Part shown: piece after piece, positions 27,752 through 37,689 of the stretch
How the letters are laid out: each line of letters opens with the position of its first letter
How positions within the stretch are numbered: the first letter of the stretch is position 1
Origin: Verrucomicrobiota bacterium
GTDB taxonomy: Bacteria; Verrucomicrobiota; Verrucomicrobiae; Opitutales; CG1-02-43-26
Direction: 5' to 3'
Assembly (NCBI GenBank): GCA_013289195.1
Contig: JABDAI010000001.1
Coordinates: 23,736 to 87,735, forward strand
Length of the DNA stretch: 64,000 nucleotides
The notes under the pieces: model-generated
Databases searched by the model: none
The model's input: only the letters and a program-made list of their open reading frames with translations
Told to the model about the DNA's origin: nothing
Translations under genes and position numbers: made by a program

Positions 27752-28726
27752 TTAATACCTTTTCCATTCTTTTTTTTCAGGGACGGGAAGTCCTAAAATT
27801 TCCATGGACGTTCTAAAATGTAATTTTGCATAATGGCTTAATGCTTCTTTTCCGAATTTTTGTACAAGCAACTTTCCTTGGGACTTGACGAGTGCGCTTG
27901 CGCCTTTGGAGAGTTTTTCTCCGGCTTCTTCTGAGAGTTTTTGTAACTGTCTTACGAATTCTGCTCGGGCGATGACTGAAGCAGCGGCAACTACTGGGTC
28001 TCTTTCAGCTTTTGTTTCCATGCGTAGATCGATGTCATCGTTTTTGAAATATTCTTGGACTAAGGGTTGTTTGGAAAATTGGTCCAACATTGCCCAGGGG
28101 ACACGTTTATCAGCTAAGGCAGATGCTAAGGATTTAGCATGCATCCAGGCTAATAGTCTATTCATATTTGCGCCAAATTTATTGTACAACGCATTATACT
28201 TTTCCATATTGACGAAAGTTGTTTTTATGACGGCGCCTTTTGTTTTACGGATGATAGTTTCTAATCTAAAAATTGCTGCGTCGCTTGTAATCCGTTTGCT
28301 ATCTTGTAAACCTGCTTTTATCCAGGCATCAATCATGTCGCGATCTGCTATAACACATGCGGATACTAGAGGACCAAATAAGTCACCTTTACCACTTTCA
28401 TCGAGGCCAGCATGAGGTTCGTAAAATTGTGGATTTAAAACTTCGTCATATCCGAATTTAATTTCTTGAGTGATTTGGGGTTCTAGAACAAAGGTTATGA
28501 ATTCTTCAGTTCGTTTTCCTTGTATGACTGCTTTACCGCTTTCGTAGCCAACGATGTTAACATTATTGCCTTTAAAAGCAAATCTAGCGTAATCTACTTT
28601 ATAGGGTTCCCAAAGTTGATTACTGCAATAGGTTTTTAAACGTTGCATTTGCTCATCAGTTAACTGAATCGTGTAGATAGTTTTCTTTTTGAGTTCTTCA
28701 GACGCAGCTTCTTTTTTTTCAGGCAT
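27752..28726 (-). CDS. rnhC: Ribonuclease HIII (324 aa)
   Basis: A type 2 RNase H with an N-terminal TBP-like substrate-binding domain (residues ~15-100, YTIQLTDEQMQRLKTYC). The catalytic domain starts HAGLDESGKGDLFGPLV, where the G-x-D-E-S-G-K-G motif distinguishes HIII from HII (DEAGRG). RDPVVAAASVIARAEFV carries the downstream acidic residue. It lies 13 bp after rho and just before rnhB. Having both enzymes side by side is less common than having one; HIII often takes over RNase HI's role where HI is absent. Confidence 0.94.
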   Translation of the reverse strand: MPEKKEAASEELKKKTIYTIQLTDEQMQRLKTYCSNQLWEPYKVDYARFAFKGNNVNIVGYESGKAVIQGKRTEEFITFVLEPQITQEIKFGYDEVLNPQFYEPHAGLDESGKGDLFGPLVSACVIADRDMIDAWIKAGLQDSKRITSDAAIFRLETIIRKTKGAVIKTTFVNMEKYNALYNKFGANMNRLLAWMHAKSLASALADKRVPWAMLDQFSKQPLVQEYFKNDDIDLRMETKAERDPVVAAASVIARAEFVRQLQKLSEEAGEKLSKGASALVKSQGKLLVQKFGKEALSHYAKLHFRTSMEILGLPVPEKKEWKRY

Positions 28727-28739
28727 GAAGGATAATGGA

Positions 28740-30638
28740 TTATCGAGTGAGGCCTAATAGGAATTCGGTATTACTTTTTGTTTTCCGAATACGTTGGATG
28801 AGGAGTTCGACTGCTTCGACGGGAGGGACGCCTTTCATTGCGCGGCGTAGGATGAATATTTTTTCCATTTCATCGGGGTGGTAAATGAGTTCTTCTTTTC
28901 TTGTGCCACTTTTATCCATGCTGATAGCAGGGAACATGCGTTTTGCTACAAGCTCGCGGTCGAGGTGGATTTCCATATTACCGGTACCTTTAAATTCTTC
29001 GAAGATAACTTCATCCATACGGCTTCCGGTATCGATGAGGGCGGTGCCAAGGATGGTCAAACTGCCACCATCTTCGATATTTCTTGCAGAACCGAAGAAA
29101 CGTTTTGGTTTTTGTAAGGAATTAGCTTCTACGCCTCCTGAAAGAATCTTTCCACTGCTTGGCATTAGGCTATTGTAAGCACGAGCTAGACGGGTGATTG
29201 AATCAAGAAGGATGACTACGTGTTTGCCGCATTCGACGAGGCGACGAGCTTTTTCGATAACCATTTCAGCGGCATGGACGTGGCTCAGTGCAGATTCGTC
29301 AAAAGTGGAACTAATGACTTCACCAGAGGTTACTTGACGTTTGAAATCAGTTACTTCTTCAGGACGTTCATCGATTAATAATACAATTAAGTGAGCATCG
29401 GGTTGGTTCATTGCGATCGCGTGAGCAATGCCTTGGAGAAGCATGGTTTTCCCGGTCCGCGGGGGGGCAACGATGAGTCCTCGTTGACCTAGTCCTATAG
29501 GAGCTAAAATATCAACTATTCGCATGGAGATATTATCCCAAGTGACATCGGCTTTTGTTTCTAGAAATAGACGGGTGGTTGGGTAATAGGGTATGAGATC
29601 TTCAAAGGGAATGCGTTTTGCAACTTCTTCTGGATCGGCGTCCATGATTTTAAGAATTTTTAGTGCAAAAGGGCATGTCTCGCCTTCTCTGGGGGGATGG
29701 GCTTGTATTTGAATTTCATGACCGCGCAATAAGCCGAATTCCTTTACCAAAGATTCTGGAATGAAGGCGCTGAAATCTTTGATAGCGTAATTATTATTTT
29801 TGTAAACAATTAGACCCCCATTATCAAGCTTTTCAAAAATACCCTGAATGATTATTGCACGATGTTGTTCTTTTGCCCAGTTTAATACTTGTAACAGTAA
29901 TGTTCTGCGGTGGGGAATATGTTCGTGTTCTAGGCCAAATTCAGATACTTTATGAGCAAGATCTTGGAGAGGTAATTCGTAGAGTTCGTTAAAATTTATT
30001 TGAGCTTCATCAGTTGAAAGCTCTGTAGCTAATGCAGATAGGGCTTCTTTATTTTTAAAGAGATCGTAATGAGGAAGGTTTCCTAAAACTAAACCCCCTA
30101 GGTCAATTTGAGAAGCTTTTGATTTTTGAGCTTGAGGATATTGACCTTTAGATGAAGGTTGGCCAGGAGGTTGTTTTTGAGCTTGAGGATTATGGGGTTT
30201 TTGTTGTTGAGGGTGTTTATGGTGGTGACGGTATTTATTATGAAAGTCGGATTTCTTATGGAAATGTTTTGGTTTTTCGGCAGGTTTTTCTGCTTCTTGG
30301 GATTTGAATTGATTTTCAGAACGATCAATTTCGGGAGCAGTTTCATCATTAGGTGAAAAAGAGAAGGATGCTTGAGATGTAGTATCTTGTTTATTTTCAT
30401 CAGAATGGGTCCTTTCAGTGCGTGAAGCTGGTGGGATGATCGTTTCGTTCTGTGTAGCGGTGGTCATAGAATTTTGTGGGAGAGGAGTTTCGGGAGTTTG
30501 GGAAAGAGGTTCGGGTTCAGTTCTGGATTTGGGTCGTCCTCGACGTATTTTTTTAGTTCCAGAGTCACCATTTGCGTGAGTGGTTAAATGTAAACTACTT
30601 GAATCAGAGTTGTTTTGAGATTCTTCAGCGGTGGTCAT
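28740..30638 (-). CDS. rho: Transcription termination factor Rho with long disordered N-terminus (632 aa)
   Basis: Hexameric RNA translocase that ends transcription. The C-terminal ~430 residues are standard Rho: RNA-binding OB/CSD region, Walker [12 protein letters not shown], Walker [16 protein letters not shown]-loop and R-loop segments ([32 protein letters not shown]). The first ~190 residues are low-complexity, rich in Pro, Gln, Lys, His, Ser and Thr ([19 protein letters not shown]), with a GRPKSR AT-hook-like motif near residue 34. Such N-terminal insertions occur in several phyla and can alter RNA binding or drive condensates. It lies between coaE and rnhC in a six-gene leftward run. 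Confidence 0.96.
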   Translation of the reverse strand: MTTAEESQNNSDSSSLHLTTHANGDSGTKKIRRGRPKSRTEPEPLSQTPETPLPQNSMTTATQNETIIPPASRTERTHSDENKQDTTSQASFSFSPNDETAPEIDRSENQFKSQEAEKPAEKPKHFHKKSDFHNKYRHHHKHPQQQKPHNPQAQKQPPGQPSSKGQYPQAQKSKASQIDLGGLVLGNLPHYDLFKNKEALSALATELSTDEAQINFNELYELPLQDLAHKVSEFGLEHEHIPHRRTLLLQVLNWAKEQHRAIIIQGIFEKLDNGGLIVYKNNNYAIKDFSAFIPESLVKEFGLLRGHEIQIQAHPPREGETCPFALKILKIMDADPEEVAKRIPFEDLIPYYPTTRLFLETKADVTWDNISMRIVDILAPIGLGQRGLIVAPPRTGKTMLLQGIAHAIAMNQPDAHLIVLLIDERPEEVTDFKRQVTSGEVISSTFDESALSHVHAAEMVIEKARRLVECGKHVVILLDSITRLARAYNSLMPSSGKILSGGVEANSLQKPKRFFGSARNIEDGGSLTILGTALIDTGSRMDEVIFEEFKGTGNMEIHLDRELVAKRMFPAISMDKSGTRKEELIYHPDEMEKIFILRRAMKGVPPVEAVELLIQRIRKTKSNTEFLLGLTR

Positions 30639-30668
30639 TTTATATATTTGTATTGTATGTTAAAGTTT

Positions 30669-31247
30669 TTAGAGCTTAAGATTTTTTATTAAAGAACGGA
30701 TTTGTTTGCGCAGTGAGTCGATATCACTATTGTTATCTATAATGTAATCAGCCCGCTTTAGTTTTTCGCTCAGAGGCATTTGAAAAGCAATTCTAGCTTT
30801 AGCATCTTCTAGATTGACACCTTTTTTGATTAATCTAGAGAGTTGCAGATCAACTTGAGCAGATAAACATATAGTTAGATCAAAATCGATTGCAAGATTT
30901 TTTTCAAAAAGAATTGGAATTTCTACAACCCAGTTGCTTCCAGGTTCTTGAGAAATAAGGTGATTGATTAATTGTACTAATTTTGGATGGACTAAGTTTT
31001 CGAGCCAATGGAGGGATTCTTTATTTGAAAAGACGCGTTTCGCAAGGAGCTGTTTATCAAGGGTACCTTGGGGGGTGAGGATGTCTTTTCCGAAATAGTG
31101 AGTCATTTCAGAGAGGACAGAACTATCGGATGCGTAAATGTCTTTTACCAATTGGTCACTATCTAAAATTTTGAAGCCAAATTCTTGGAAAATTTTAGCG
31201 GCAGTAGATTTGCCGGATCCAAAGTTGCCAGTGAGAGCGATGATCAT
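30669..31247 (-). CDS. coaE: Dephospho-CoA kinase (192 aa)
   Basis: It phosphorylates the 3' hydroxyl of dephospho-CoA in the last step of coenzyme A synthesis. Walker A is LTGNFGSGKSTAAKIF at the very N-terminus. The CoA-binding lid region (DSDQLVKDIY) and the helix HPKLVQLINHLI with VVEIPILFE follow, and RADYIIDNNSD closes the domain. Length is normal. The gene is 18 bp downstream of rpoN and 30 bp upstream of rho. Confidence 0.95.
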   Translation of the reverse strand: MIIALTGNFGSGKSTAAKIFQEFGFKILDSDQLVKDIYASDSSVLSEMTHYFGKDILTPQGTLDKQLLAKRVFSNKESLHWLENLVHPKLVQLINHLISQEPGSNWVVEIPILFEKNLAIDFDLTICLSAQVDLQLSRLIKKGVNLEDAKARIAFQMPLSEKLKRADYIIDNNSDIDSLRKQIRSLIKNLKL

Positions 31248-31265
31248 AGTGATTGAATAGTGATA

Positions 31266-32648
31266 TTAATACCGTCGTCTAAGATTGGTGGATAGGATGC
31301 CTATTTCTTCTCGGTATTTTGCGACGGTTCTGCGAGAAAGATTAATATTTTTTTCGGATAAGATTTCAACAATTTTCTGGTCGCTATAAGGTTTTTTTTG
31401 GGGTTCGGATTTGATGATTTCGAGGATGGATTTTTTTATAGCAGTACTTGAAATTTTTTCTTCAGCTGCTAAGAGAATGCCGGAGGTAAAAAAGTATCTA
31501 TAGGGAAAGAGCCCGTGAGGAGTGGCTAAAAATTTGTTAGCCACGGCTCGACCGATTGTGGTTTCATGGAGTTGTAAATGGTTGGCGAGTGTAGACATTG
31601 TTAAGGATTGAAGTCCAGAGGATCCTTTTTCAAAGAACTGTTTCTGTAGATCCAAGAGAGCATAGGTGATACGTTCAATGGTTTTTTGGCGCTGCTCAAT
31701 GGCATTGAGAATATATTTGCCGGAGCGCATTTTATCTTGGATGTAAGTTTTTTCTTCTATACTGAGTTCTTCTTTGGCGAGTATTTCTTTGTATGTTTTG
31801 CTTATTTGAATCTTAGGGATATATTCATTATTTAAGGTAACAATCCAGTTATCACCTAGTTTTTCAACAGAGGCATCTGCTACAATGGGCCTATTGTTAT
31901 CCTCTAGGAATTTTCTGCCGGGGGTTGGGTCTAAAGTGGCGATTTCATCTAGGGCCTCTAGGATTGCATAGATACTGATATGGAGTTTGTTAGAGAGTTC
32001 GCGAATGCGGCGTCTTAAAAGGAGTGGAAAGTGATCTTTTATAATTTGGGTGGCTAGGGAATTGGTTTTCCCTTGGGATTCGAGTTGGATTAAAAGGCAT
32101 TCTTGGACATCTTTGGAGCCAATACCTGGAGGGTCGCAGTGTTTGAGGATAATGAGTGCATTTTCCACTGTTTTTTTTGGAAGATTGGAAAGTTTAATTA
32201 AGTCTTCGATAGGAGTGGGGAGAAAGCCTTTATTGTCGAGACTGCCTATTAAAAATTCAAGGGCACTGAGTTCCTCTGGGGAAGCTGAGGTGAATTTCGC
32301 TTGATCCATGATGAGTTCTTGGAGTGATTTTTCTGAGGCGATAGATTCTACGAAATGTTGACGTTTCTGGAGGACATCTGCAGAGTAGTTGTCAAATGTG
32401 GGAAATGTGGGGAGATCCTCGTTCCAATTTTCTTCCAGTTGATTAGAAGAAGAAGGAGGAGAGAAGGTTTGGTCTAGACTGAAAGTTTCCAGGGGAAGTT
32501 CTTCGAGGACGGGGTTGGACTCGAGTTCTTTTAGAATGACGTCACGAAGTGCGAGTGCAGATACCTGGAGAATTTCCAGGGAATGTCCCAGGGCGGGGAT
32601 AAAGACTTGGGTTTGACTTTGCTGTTGCTGGAGATTTTGAGTGGTCAT
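31266..32648 (-). CDS. rpoN: RNA polymerase sigma-54 factor (460 aa)
   Basis: Region I is Gln- and Leu-rich (TQNLQQQQSQTQVFIPALGHSLEILQ). The acidic linker is followed by the core-binding domain and a helix-turn-helix near LANHLQLHETTIGRAV. The C-terminal RpoN box is SRRTVAKYREEIGI, diagnostic for sigma-54. It directs polymerase to -24/-12 promoters and needs an AAA+ activator; no such activator is in the window. The gene is 23 bp downstream of a Ser/Thr kinase. Confidence 0.96.
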   Translation of the reverse strand: MTTQNLQQQQSQTQVFIPALGHSLEILQVSALALRDVILKELESNPVLEELPLETFSLDQTFSPPSSSNQLEENWNEDLPTFPTFDNYSADVLQKRQHFVESIASEKSLQELIMDQAKFTSASPEELSALEFLIGSLDNKGFLPTPIEDLIKLSNLPKKTVENALIILKHCDPPGIGSKDVQECLLIQLESQGKTNSLATQIIKDHFPLLLRRRIRELSNKLHISIYAILEALDEIATLDPTPGRKFLEDNNRPIVADASVEKLGDNWIVTLNNEYIPKIQISKTYKEILAKEELSIEEKTYIQDKMRSGKYILNAIEQRQKTIERITYALLDLQKQFFEKGSSGLQSLTMSTLANHLQLHETTIGRAVANKFLATPHGLFPYRYFFTSGILLAAEEKISSTAIKKSILEIIKSEPQKKPYSDQKIVEILSEKNINLSRRTVAKYREEIGILSTNLRRRY

Positions 32649-32671
32649 TTAGTTCATTTTTTATAATAGGG

Positions 32672-33667
32672 TTACTTGAGTTTAGCTTTAGTTATTTTAA
32701 TTGCTTTTTGGCAATGGTGATCGAAAGCGAGTTCTTTCATATTAAATAAGTTAATGACATATTGTGCAAGCTTTTCGTTAGTTGGACCGGGATTATTGCC
32801 GTAGAGGTATTTTTCAAGATCAGTAAAAAGGTCGAACGCTGATTGATAGCGTTCATTGGGGGACAATTTTAAGGTTTTTCGAAGAATTTTATTGAGTTTT
32901 GGGTCAATACGATCGGAGAGTTTAGAGAAATTGGGAATTTTGCATTCGATAATATTCTTGCGGGTAAGTTGAGGTTTATCGGCTTCGAATATATTATATC
33001 CTAGTATTAATTCTGATAAAATGATACCGCAGGAAAAGAGATCAGCGCGGGGATCGGTGATTTTTTTTAAGGCTTGTTCCGGAGAGAGGTATTCGTTTTT
33101 ACCAGCAATCCTTTCGCCTTCTTTATTATACATAAGGTCTCGGGCTTTTGCTATACCAAAGTCGGTGATTTTGACGTCCCCTTCGTAAGTAAGCATGATA
33201 TTTCTAGGGTTGATATCGCGATGGACGATATTAAGAAGGAGACCATTTTTGTTACGTTTTTGATGGGCATAGCTGAGGCCACGGCAGACTTGAGATATTA
33301 TGTAGACTGCGATGGGAACAGGAATTAATTGTCTATTTTCGAGGTGGCGGATTAAGAAGTCTTCAAGGTTAATGCCTTGGACGAATTCCATAACCATGTA
33401 ATATTGGGAATCTTTTTGGCCTAAATGGTAAATTTGGACAATGTTGGTATGGATTAGATCAGCTACCAATTTGGCTTCGCCGAGAAAATTGGAACGGAAC
33501 TCTTGAATTTTAGAAAATTTTTCGAGTATGAATTTAATGGCAACGGTTTTTTCAAAGTCATCAGAGCCTTTTTGTTTTGCTTCATAAATTGTTGACATAC
33601 CACCTTTTGCGATGACGCGAATTAGATCGTAATCTAGCTTGTCGGAGAATGTTTTCAGGGTGCTCAT
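32672..33667 (-). CDS. Eukaryotic-type Ser/Thr protein kinase, soluble (331 aa)
   Basis: A Hanks-type kinase domain fills most of the protein: glycine loop IAKGGMSTIYEA (~19-30), VAIK lysine 45, catalytic HRDINPRN (His149-Asn156), DFG at 169-171 and GKNEYLSPEQ (P+1/APE region). No transmembrane or sensor domain follows, so it is cytoplasmic. It is the first gene of a leftward run with rpoN, coaE, rho, rnhC and rnhB; a role in controlling those genes is possible but only suggested by position. Confidence 0.92.
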   Translation of the reverse strand: MSTLKTFSDKLDYDLIRVIAKGGMSTIYEAKQKGSDDFEKTVAIKFILEKFSKIQEFRSNFLGEAKLVADLIHTNIVQIYHLGQKDSQYYMVMEFVQGINLEDFLIRHLENRQLIPVPIAVYIISQVCRGLSYAHQKRNKNGLLLNIVHRDINPRNIMLTYEGDVKITDFGIAKARDLMYNKEGERIAGKNEYLSPEQALKKITDPRADLFSCGIILSELILGYNIFEADKPQLTRKNIIECKIPNFSKLSDRIDPKLNKILRKTLKLSPNERYQSAFDLFTDLEKYLYGNNPGPTNEKLAQYVINLFNMKELAFDHHCQKAIKITKAKLK

Positions 33668-33969
33668 AAATAGTTAATTATGAAAAGAAAATTAGTGTAA
33701 AAGTGACTTACTTTTGATGATAAAAATAAAGAGTGAGTTTGAAAAGTGTAAAAATAAAAAATATTAGGTTATATTGCTGTTATGATACAGGGCAGAATTT
33801 TTAGTTTTAGCATGAAAGTTTAAATTTTCATAAAAAATCTCTAATCTGGAACTAGGACATTATTAAAAAGTGAATTTTAATCAAATATATCACTTATTTT
33901 TGAGTTATAATTTATTTTGTTGACAAAATATTTAATTTGAATAATAATTAACGATTTAATAATAAAATT
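33668..33969. other. AT-rich divergent intergenic region
   Basis: 302 bases between the leftward kinase operon and the rightward HicA-tailed paralogue 2. It contains no open reading frame of note. By position it must hold promoters in both directions; for example TTGACA at about 33919 lies upstream of the paralogue, but a matching -10 box is not distinctive. No hairpin or repeat stands out. Confidence 0.4.
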
Positions 33970-35775
33970 ATGATAAATTTAGCAATAGGTGTGGGTGTGG
34001 TGACTGCAGGGTATACCCTATGGAATTATGGCATTAAAGATTTTACAAGTTTGTTTGGTAGAATAATTGCATGGTGTGAGAGTTTATCACCAAGAGTTAA
34101 TTATCGCAAAGGCGATAATGATAATATAGTTTTAAAAAATTTGGAAAATAGACAAATATTTGGATGTGAAGCTAAAGAGAATCCAAGAGTCATGGAATTA
34201 TTAAGAAATATGGTAATTCCTATTTTAAATGACCAAAATACTGTATTAAAAGAAGCAGAGAAAAAAACCAATAAAAGTTTTTCAATAATTTACAACCAAG
34301 ACGAACCTGTCAATGAACTATTCTTTAAATGCGTTCGCGGATTTCAAAAAATAAATAGACTTAATTTATTTGATCGGTTGATGGAGATATCGGCGGCAAA
34401 AAACATATTCGTTTATAATCAATCTAGAAGTGAAGTGGACAATGCTACAGTCATTTGGAAAGCGTCATTAGATATCATTTACAAACATTTACTGATGAAA
34501 AAGGTAAAAGCGGAATTGGTTCGGCATTTTACTTTTGAGCAGACTAATATTATAGCGAATATACTTCCTACTTTAGGGAAAGCAATTAAGAGATTGGAAG
34601 AGATAAAGGATCACTATTATCTTTCTTTATTTAGAGTATTATTAGATACAAATACGACTTGGCAGAAAAAAGCACAATTCGTTGAAACTTTTTTTGGCGA
34701 CACTTATAATGAAGAAAATGCTTTAGATATTTTATTTTCTCGATATCCAAAAGCAATAGCTAATATGAGTATAGGTTTTAATGAACTACAATTTTTATTA
34801 AACTATCTTAATAAAATGATGCATCTACCAAAAAATCTTCATAATTTGCAAATAGTAGAAAATATTTTAAAAAAATCTCAACAATTTTACGATCAACTTG
34901 CTAAATTACCCCATGCAAACAGGCACAAACCGACTCCTTTTTTGAGAGGTAATATGGCAATACTTACATGTCTCAATGGTCTTTTAGAGGATTTTAAGCA
35001 AGCGAAAGGCATGGTACGGAAGGCAAAGGCAAATCGAGGAAATTTATCCTTAAAATTGAATGGGCCAAATACAGTAAAAAACACTGGTAATAAAAAAGAA
35101 AGTAAGGATTTTGATGAATCTATTACTTATACACCCAAAGACGAAAAAACTGAAAAAGGCAAAGATAAAGGTAAAGACATTCTCGAAGAAAAAGTTAAAC
35201 AAAAGAGTACGAAGATAAGCGAAAGAAAAGTTGAAAAAAAAATGTTTGCTTATATTGATGAAGGAAAGTTTGAGGAAAATGAGATTGGGGATGGAGATGA
35301 GTTTAAGCAAGAAACCAATAAATTACTGGAAACATTACGTCAATTCTGTGAACAACGTCGTAAGGATAAATTAGAAGCTCAAGAAGAAAAAAGATGCCAA
35401 GCTAAAGGACAAGTTTCAAATGATACAGATCAAAGTCGTCCAGGAATGGTGATAGTTGAGAAATTAAATAGCAAACAAGAACAGACACTAAAAGCTCTTT
35501 TTTCTAAAACTCCACTCCATTTGGAAATTAAGGGTAGTGACGTAAAAAATTTAATACGAAATGGGCTAAAAAGTACGGTAGAAGGAAATGGCAATGGAAG
35601 CTACGTAATTTCATGGGGAAACTCAACAAAAAGTGCTGGCACGTTTGAAATGACGCACGGCGGAGATAAGGGAAAAAGGTTAACTGGGGGATATGTCGCA
35701 AGAGTGAGAGAGATTATTAAAAAAGGAATAGAGGAAGGTTTTATTTCAATTCCTCCTTATTATTTAAATGGGTAG
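33970..35775 (+). CDS. Large helical protein with HicA-like C-terminal domain, paralogue 2 (601 aa)
   Basis: Unknown family, paralogous to 5582-7438 and 35891-37615. The N-terminus is hydrophobic (LAIGVGVVTAGYTLW), possibly a membrane anchor or uncleaved signal. The helical core includes the shared block LFRVLLDTNTTWQKKAQFVETFFG and GFNELQFLLNYLNKMMHLP. A charged Lys/Glu linker (KDEKTEKGKDKGKD) precedes a C-terminal domain of about 95 residues: VEKLNSKQEQTLKALF, LEIKGSDVKNLI, GSYVISWGNS, MTHGGDKGKRLTGGYV and a final helix. This resembles HicA-type domains but lacks the GSHH histidine. It is followed by paralogue 3 after 115 bp. Confidence 0.77.
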   Translation: MINLAIGVGVVTAGYTLWNYGIKDFTSLFGRIIAWCESLSPRVNYRKGDNDNIVLKNLENRQIFGCEAKENPRVMELLRNMVIPILNDQNTVLKEAEKKTNKSFSIIYNQDEPVNELFFKCVRGFQKINRLNLFDRLMEISAAKNIFVYNQSRSEVDNATVIWKASLDIIYKHLLMKKVKAELVRHFTFEQTNIIANILPTLGKAIKRLEEIKDHYYLSLFRVLLDTNTTWQKKAQFVETFFGDTYNEENALDILFSRYPKAIANMSIGFNELQFLLNYLNKMMHLPKNLHNLQIVENILKKSQQFYDQLAKLPHANRHKPTPFLRGNMAILTCLNGLLEDFKQAKGMVRKAKANRGNLSLKLNGPNTVKNTGNKKESKDFDESITYTPKDEKTEKGKDKGKDILEEKVKQKSTKISERKVEKKMFAYIDEGKFEENEIGDGDEFKQETNKLLETLRQFCEQRRKDKLEAQEEKRCQAKGQVSNDTDQSRPGMVIVEKLNSKQEQTLKALFSKTPLHLEIKGSDVKNLIRNGLKSTVEGNGNGSYVISWGNSTKSAGTFEMTHGGDKGKRLTGGYVARVREIIKKGIEEGFISIPPYYLNG

Positions 35776-35890
35776 TTAATTGATTTGGGAGTTGGGAAAA
35801 AGTTTTATTTTTAGGTTTTTATTGCGTTTAATCGTTGCTTATTTTGTAGGAATATTCATGATAAATTAAATATTAAGCTGTATATAAATT

Positions 35891-37615
35891 ATGGTAGCAA
35901 AAATAAGTAAAACAATATATCGAGCCATAGAAATTGCCAAGAATTTTATTAATAGAATAGTCGAATGTTGTAAAAGTCCTTTTTCACGAGCTAAGAATAC
36001 AAGTCCGTGGAATATTTCGACAAAGGGTTTGAAAAGTTTTCAAGCATCTCAGTTTAATGAGAATGAAACCATGAAAGCACTTAAGGCACTTATTAAAGAA
36101 GATATAAAGACAATGAATTTTATTATAGGAATATCTGGAGAAATTAATAAACAATTTTTGATAGAATATAATGAAAATGCGTTTATTGATAACTTGTTAT
36201 TGAAATGTGCACAAGGATGCCTAAAATTATCTGAACTTGAATTGAGCAAAGTTTTGTCGGCATTAAGAAAAGAATCTGAGCCTGATCACATAGATGATGT
36301 TCAAATAAATGCAAGGTTCTGTTGGTTTATGGCACAGTCTATTATCGCATATCATTGCCTTATTGAAGAGGAGAAAGAGAATTTAAGTGAGGAGCAAAAT
36401 GATATGCCTGTGTCTAAAATTTCTGGTTTAGATGAGACAATTAATGAGTTGGAAAAAATGATGGAAGAATTTTTTTTTCCGCTGTTTAGAATATTATTAG
36501 ATACGGATAGTGACTGGCAAACAAAAGCAAAATTAGTTAAAGGTTTTTTTGGTTATGAAATGGTTTCTGAAACTGATTTAGCTTTAGAACATTTAAATTA
36601 TCATAGGAAGCACGAAGTGAGTGATATGGTTATAGGTTTTTGTCGTCTGCAAGGTTTATTGGAATATCTTAATCAAATGAAGGATATGCCTAAAAGTGCT
36701 TACAATTTAAACATAGTAATGGATTTTTTAATTACGTGCTGCGATCATTTTTCATCATTCCCTGATAATTGGCGAAATTTTGGTCGTACGTTTTCTCAAA
36801 AGAGCCATAATTTAGGTCGTTATGGTCCAGCAAGAGGTCCAAAAGTGAATGTTTTTTTTATAAGGAGTAATAAGATAATTGAAAATTTAGCAAATCTTAA
36901 AAAACAATTTTCTTCAGAAATAGAACAAGCAACAAAGAAGGAGAAGCTAAAAGCGAAAGCTCAAGTTCGAAATTATGGTGAATTTGAGATAAGTAATTTT
37001 TCACAGAAAAAAGAAACAAAGAGGAAAAAAATAATTAAAGACAATGAAAAGGACAAGGGTAAATCTATCAGTCAGGAAACACCTGTCAAAAAAATAGTTA
37101 GTCAAAGCAATAAGCCATGTTCCCTCATTTTGGAAAAAAGAAGAGCCGAGGCAGAAGCAATTAGCAAGGAGCCGAATCCATTACTAAAAACGATAAGACA
37201 GATATGTAAAGAAAATCGTGAAGGTAATTTAGCAAGGAGTGGAAAAATAAACGAAAGTGAAAAGGTAACAAAAGTCCGTTTAGGAATGGTGGTAGTTGAA
37301 AAATTAAATGGCGAACAAGAAGAGACATTAAGAGCCCTTTGTTGTAAAAATCCTCCCCATCTGAAAATTAAAGGGAGTAAAGTAGAATCTTTAATAACAA
37401 ATGGTCTAAAAAGCAGAGTAGAGGAAAAAGGTACAGGAGACTGTACAATTTTTTGGGGAAACTCAAAAAAAATTGCTGGTACGTATGAAGTGACGCACGG
37501 TAGAGATAGGAAAAAAAGATTAACCTCAGATTATGCCGCAAAGATAGGGAATATTATTAAAGAGGGTATAGATCAAGGTTTCATTTCAATTCCTCCTAGT
37601 TATTTAAATGAATAG
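35891..37615 (+). CDS. Large helical protein with HicA-like C-terminal domain, paralogue 3 (574 aa)
   Basis: Tandem neighbour of paralogue 2. The N-terminus is basic and amphipathic (VAKISKTIYRAIEIAKNF) rather than hydrophobic. The core shares LFRILLDTDSDWQTKAKLVKGFFG and GFCRLQGLLEYLNQMKDMP. The Lys-rich linker is followed by the same C-terminal domain (VVVEKLNGEQEETLRALC, LKIKGSKVESLI, TIFWGNSKKIAGTYEVTHGRD, ending IPPSYLNE). The last ~95 codons are very similar in DNA sequence to paralogue 2, while the middle is much more diverged, suggesting conservation or gene conversion of the tail. No function known. Confidence 0.77.
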   Translation: MVAKISKTIYRAIEIAKNFINRIVECCKSPFSRAKNTSPWNISTKGLKSFQASQFNENETMKALKALIKEDIKTMNFIIGISGEINKQFLIEYNENAFIDNLLLKCAQGCLKLSELELSKVLSALRKESEPDHIDDVQINARFCWFMAQSIIAYHCLIEEEKENLSEEQNDMPVSKISGLDETINELEKMMEEFFFPLFRILLDTDSDWQTKAKLVKGFFGYEMVSETDLALEHLNYHRKHEVSDMVIGFCRLQGLLEYLNQMKDMPKSAYNLNIVMDFLITCCDHFSSFPDNWRNFGRTFSQKSHNLGRYGPARGPKVNVFFIRSNKIIENLANLKKQFSSEIEQATKKEKLKAKAQVRNYGEFEISNFSQKKETKRKKIIKDNEKDKGKSISQETPVKKIVSQSNKPCSLILEKRRAEAEAISKEPNPLLKTIRQICKENREGNLARSGKINESEKVTKVRLGMVVVEKLNGEQEETLRALCCKNPPHLKIKGSKVESLITNGLKSRVEEKGTGDCTIFWGNSKKIAGTYEVTHGRDRKKRLTSDYAAKIGNIIKEGIDQGFISIPPSYLNE

Positions 37616-37689
37616 CTCATAGATCGAGTTTAAAAATTTGCTTTCCTTTTTCGAATTCTTCTGTCTGCAAATTCAGATCAAATTATTTT

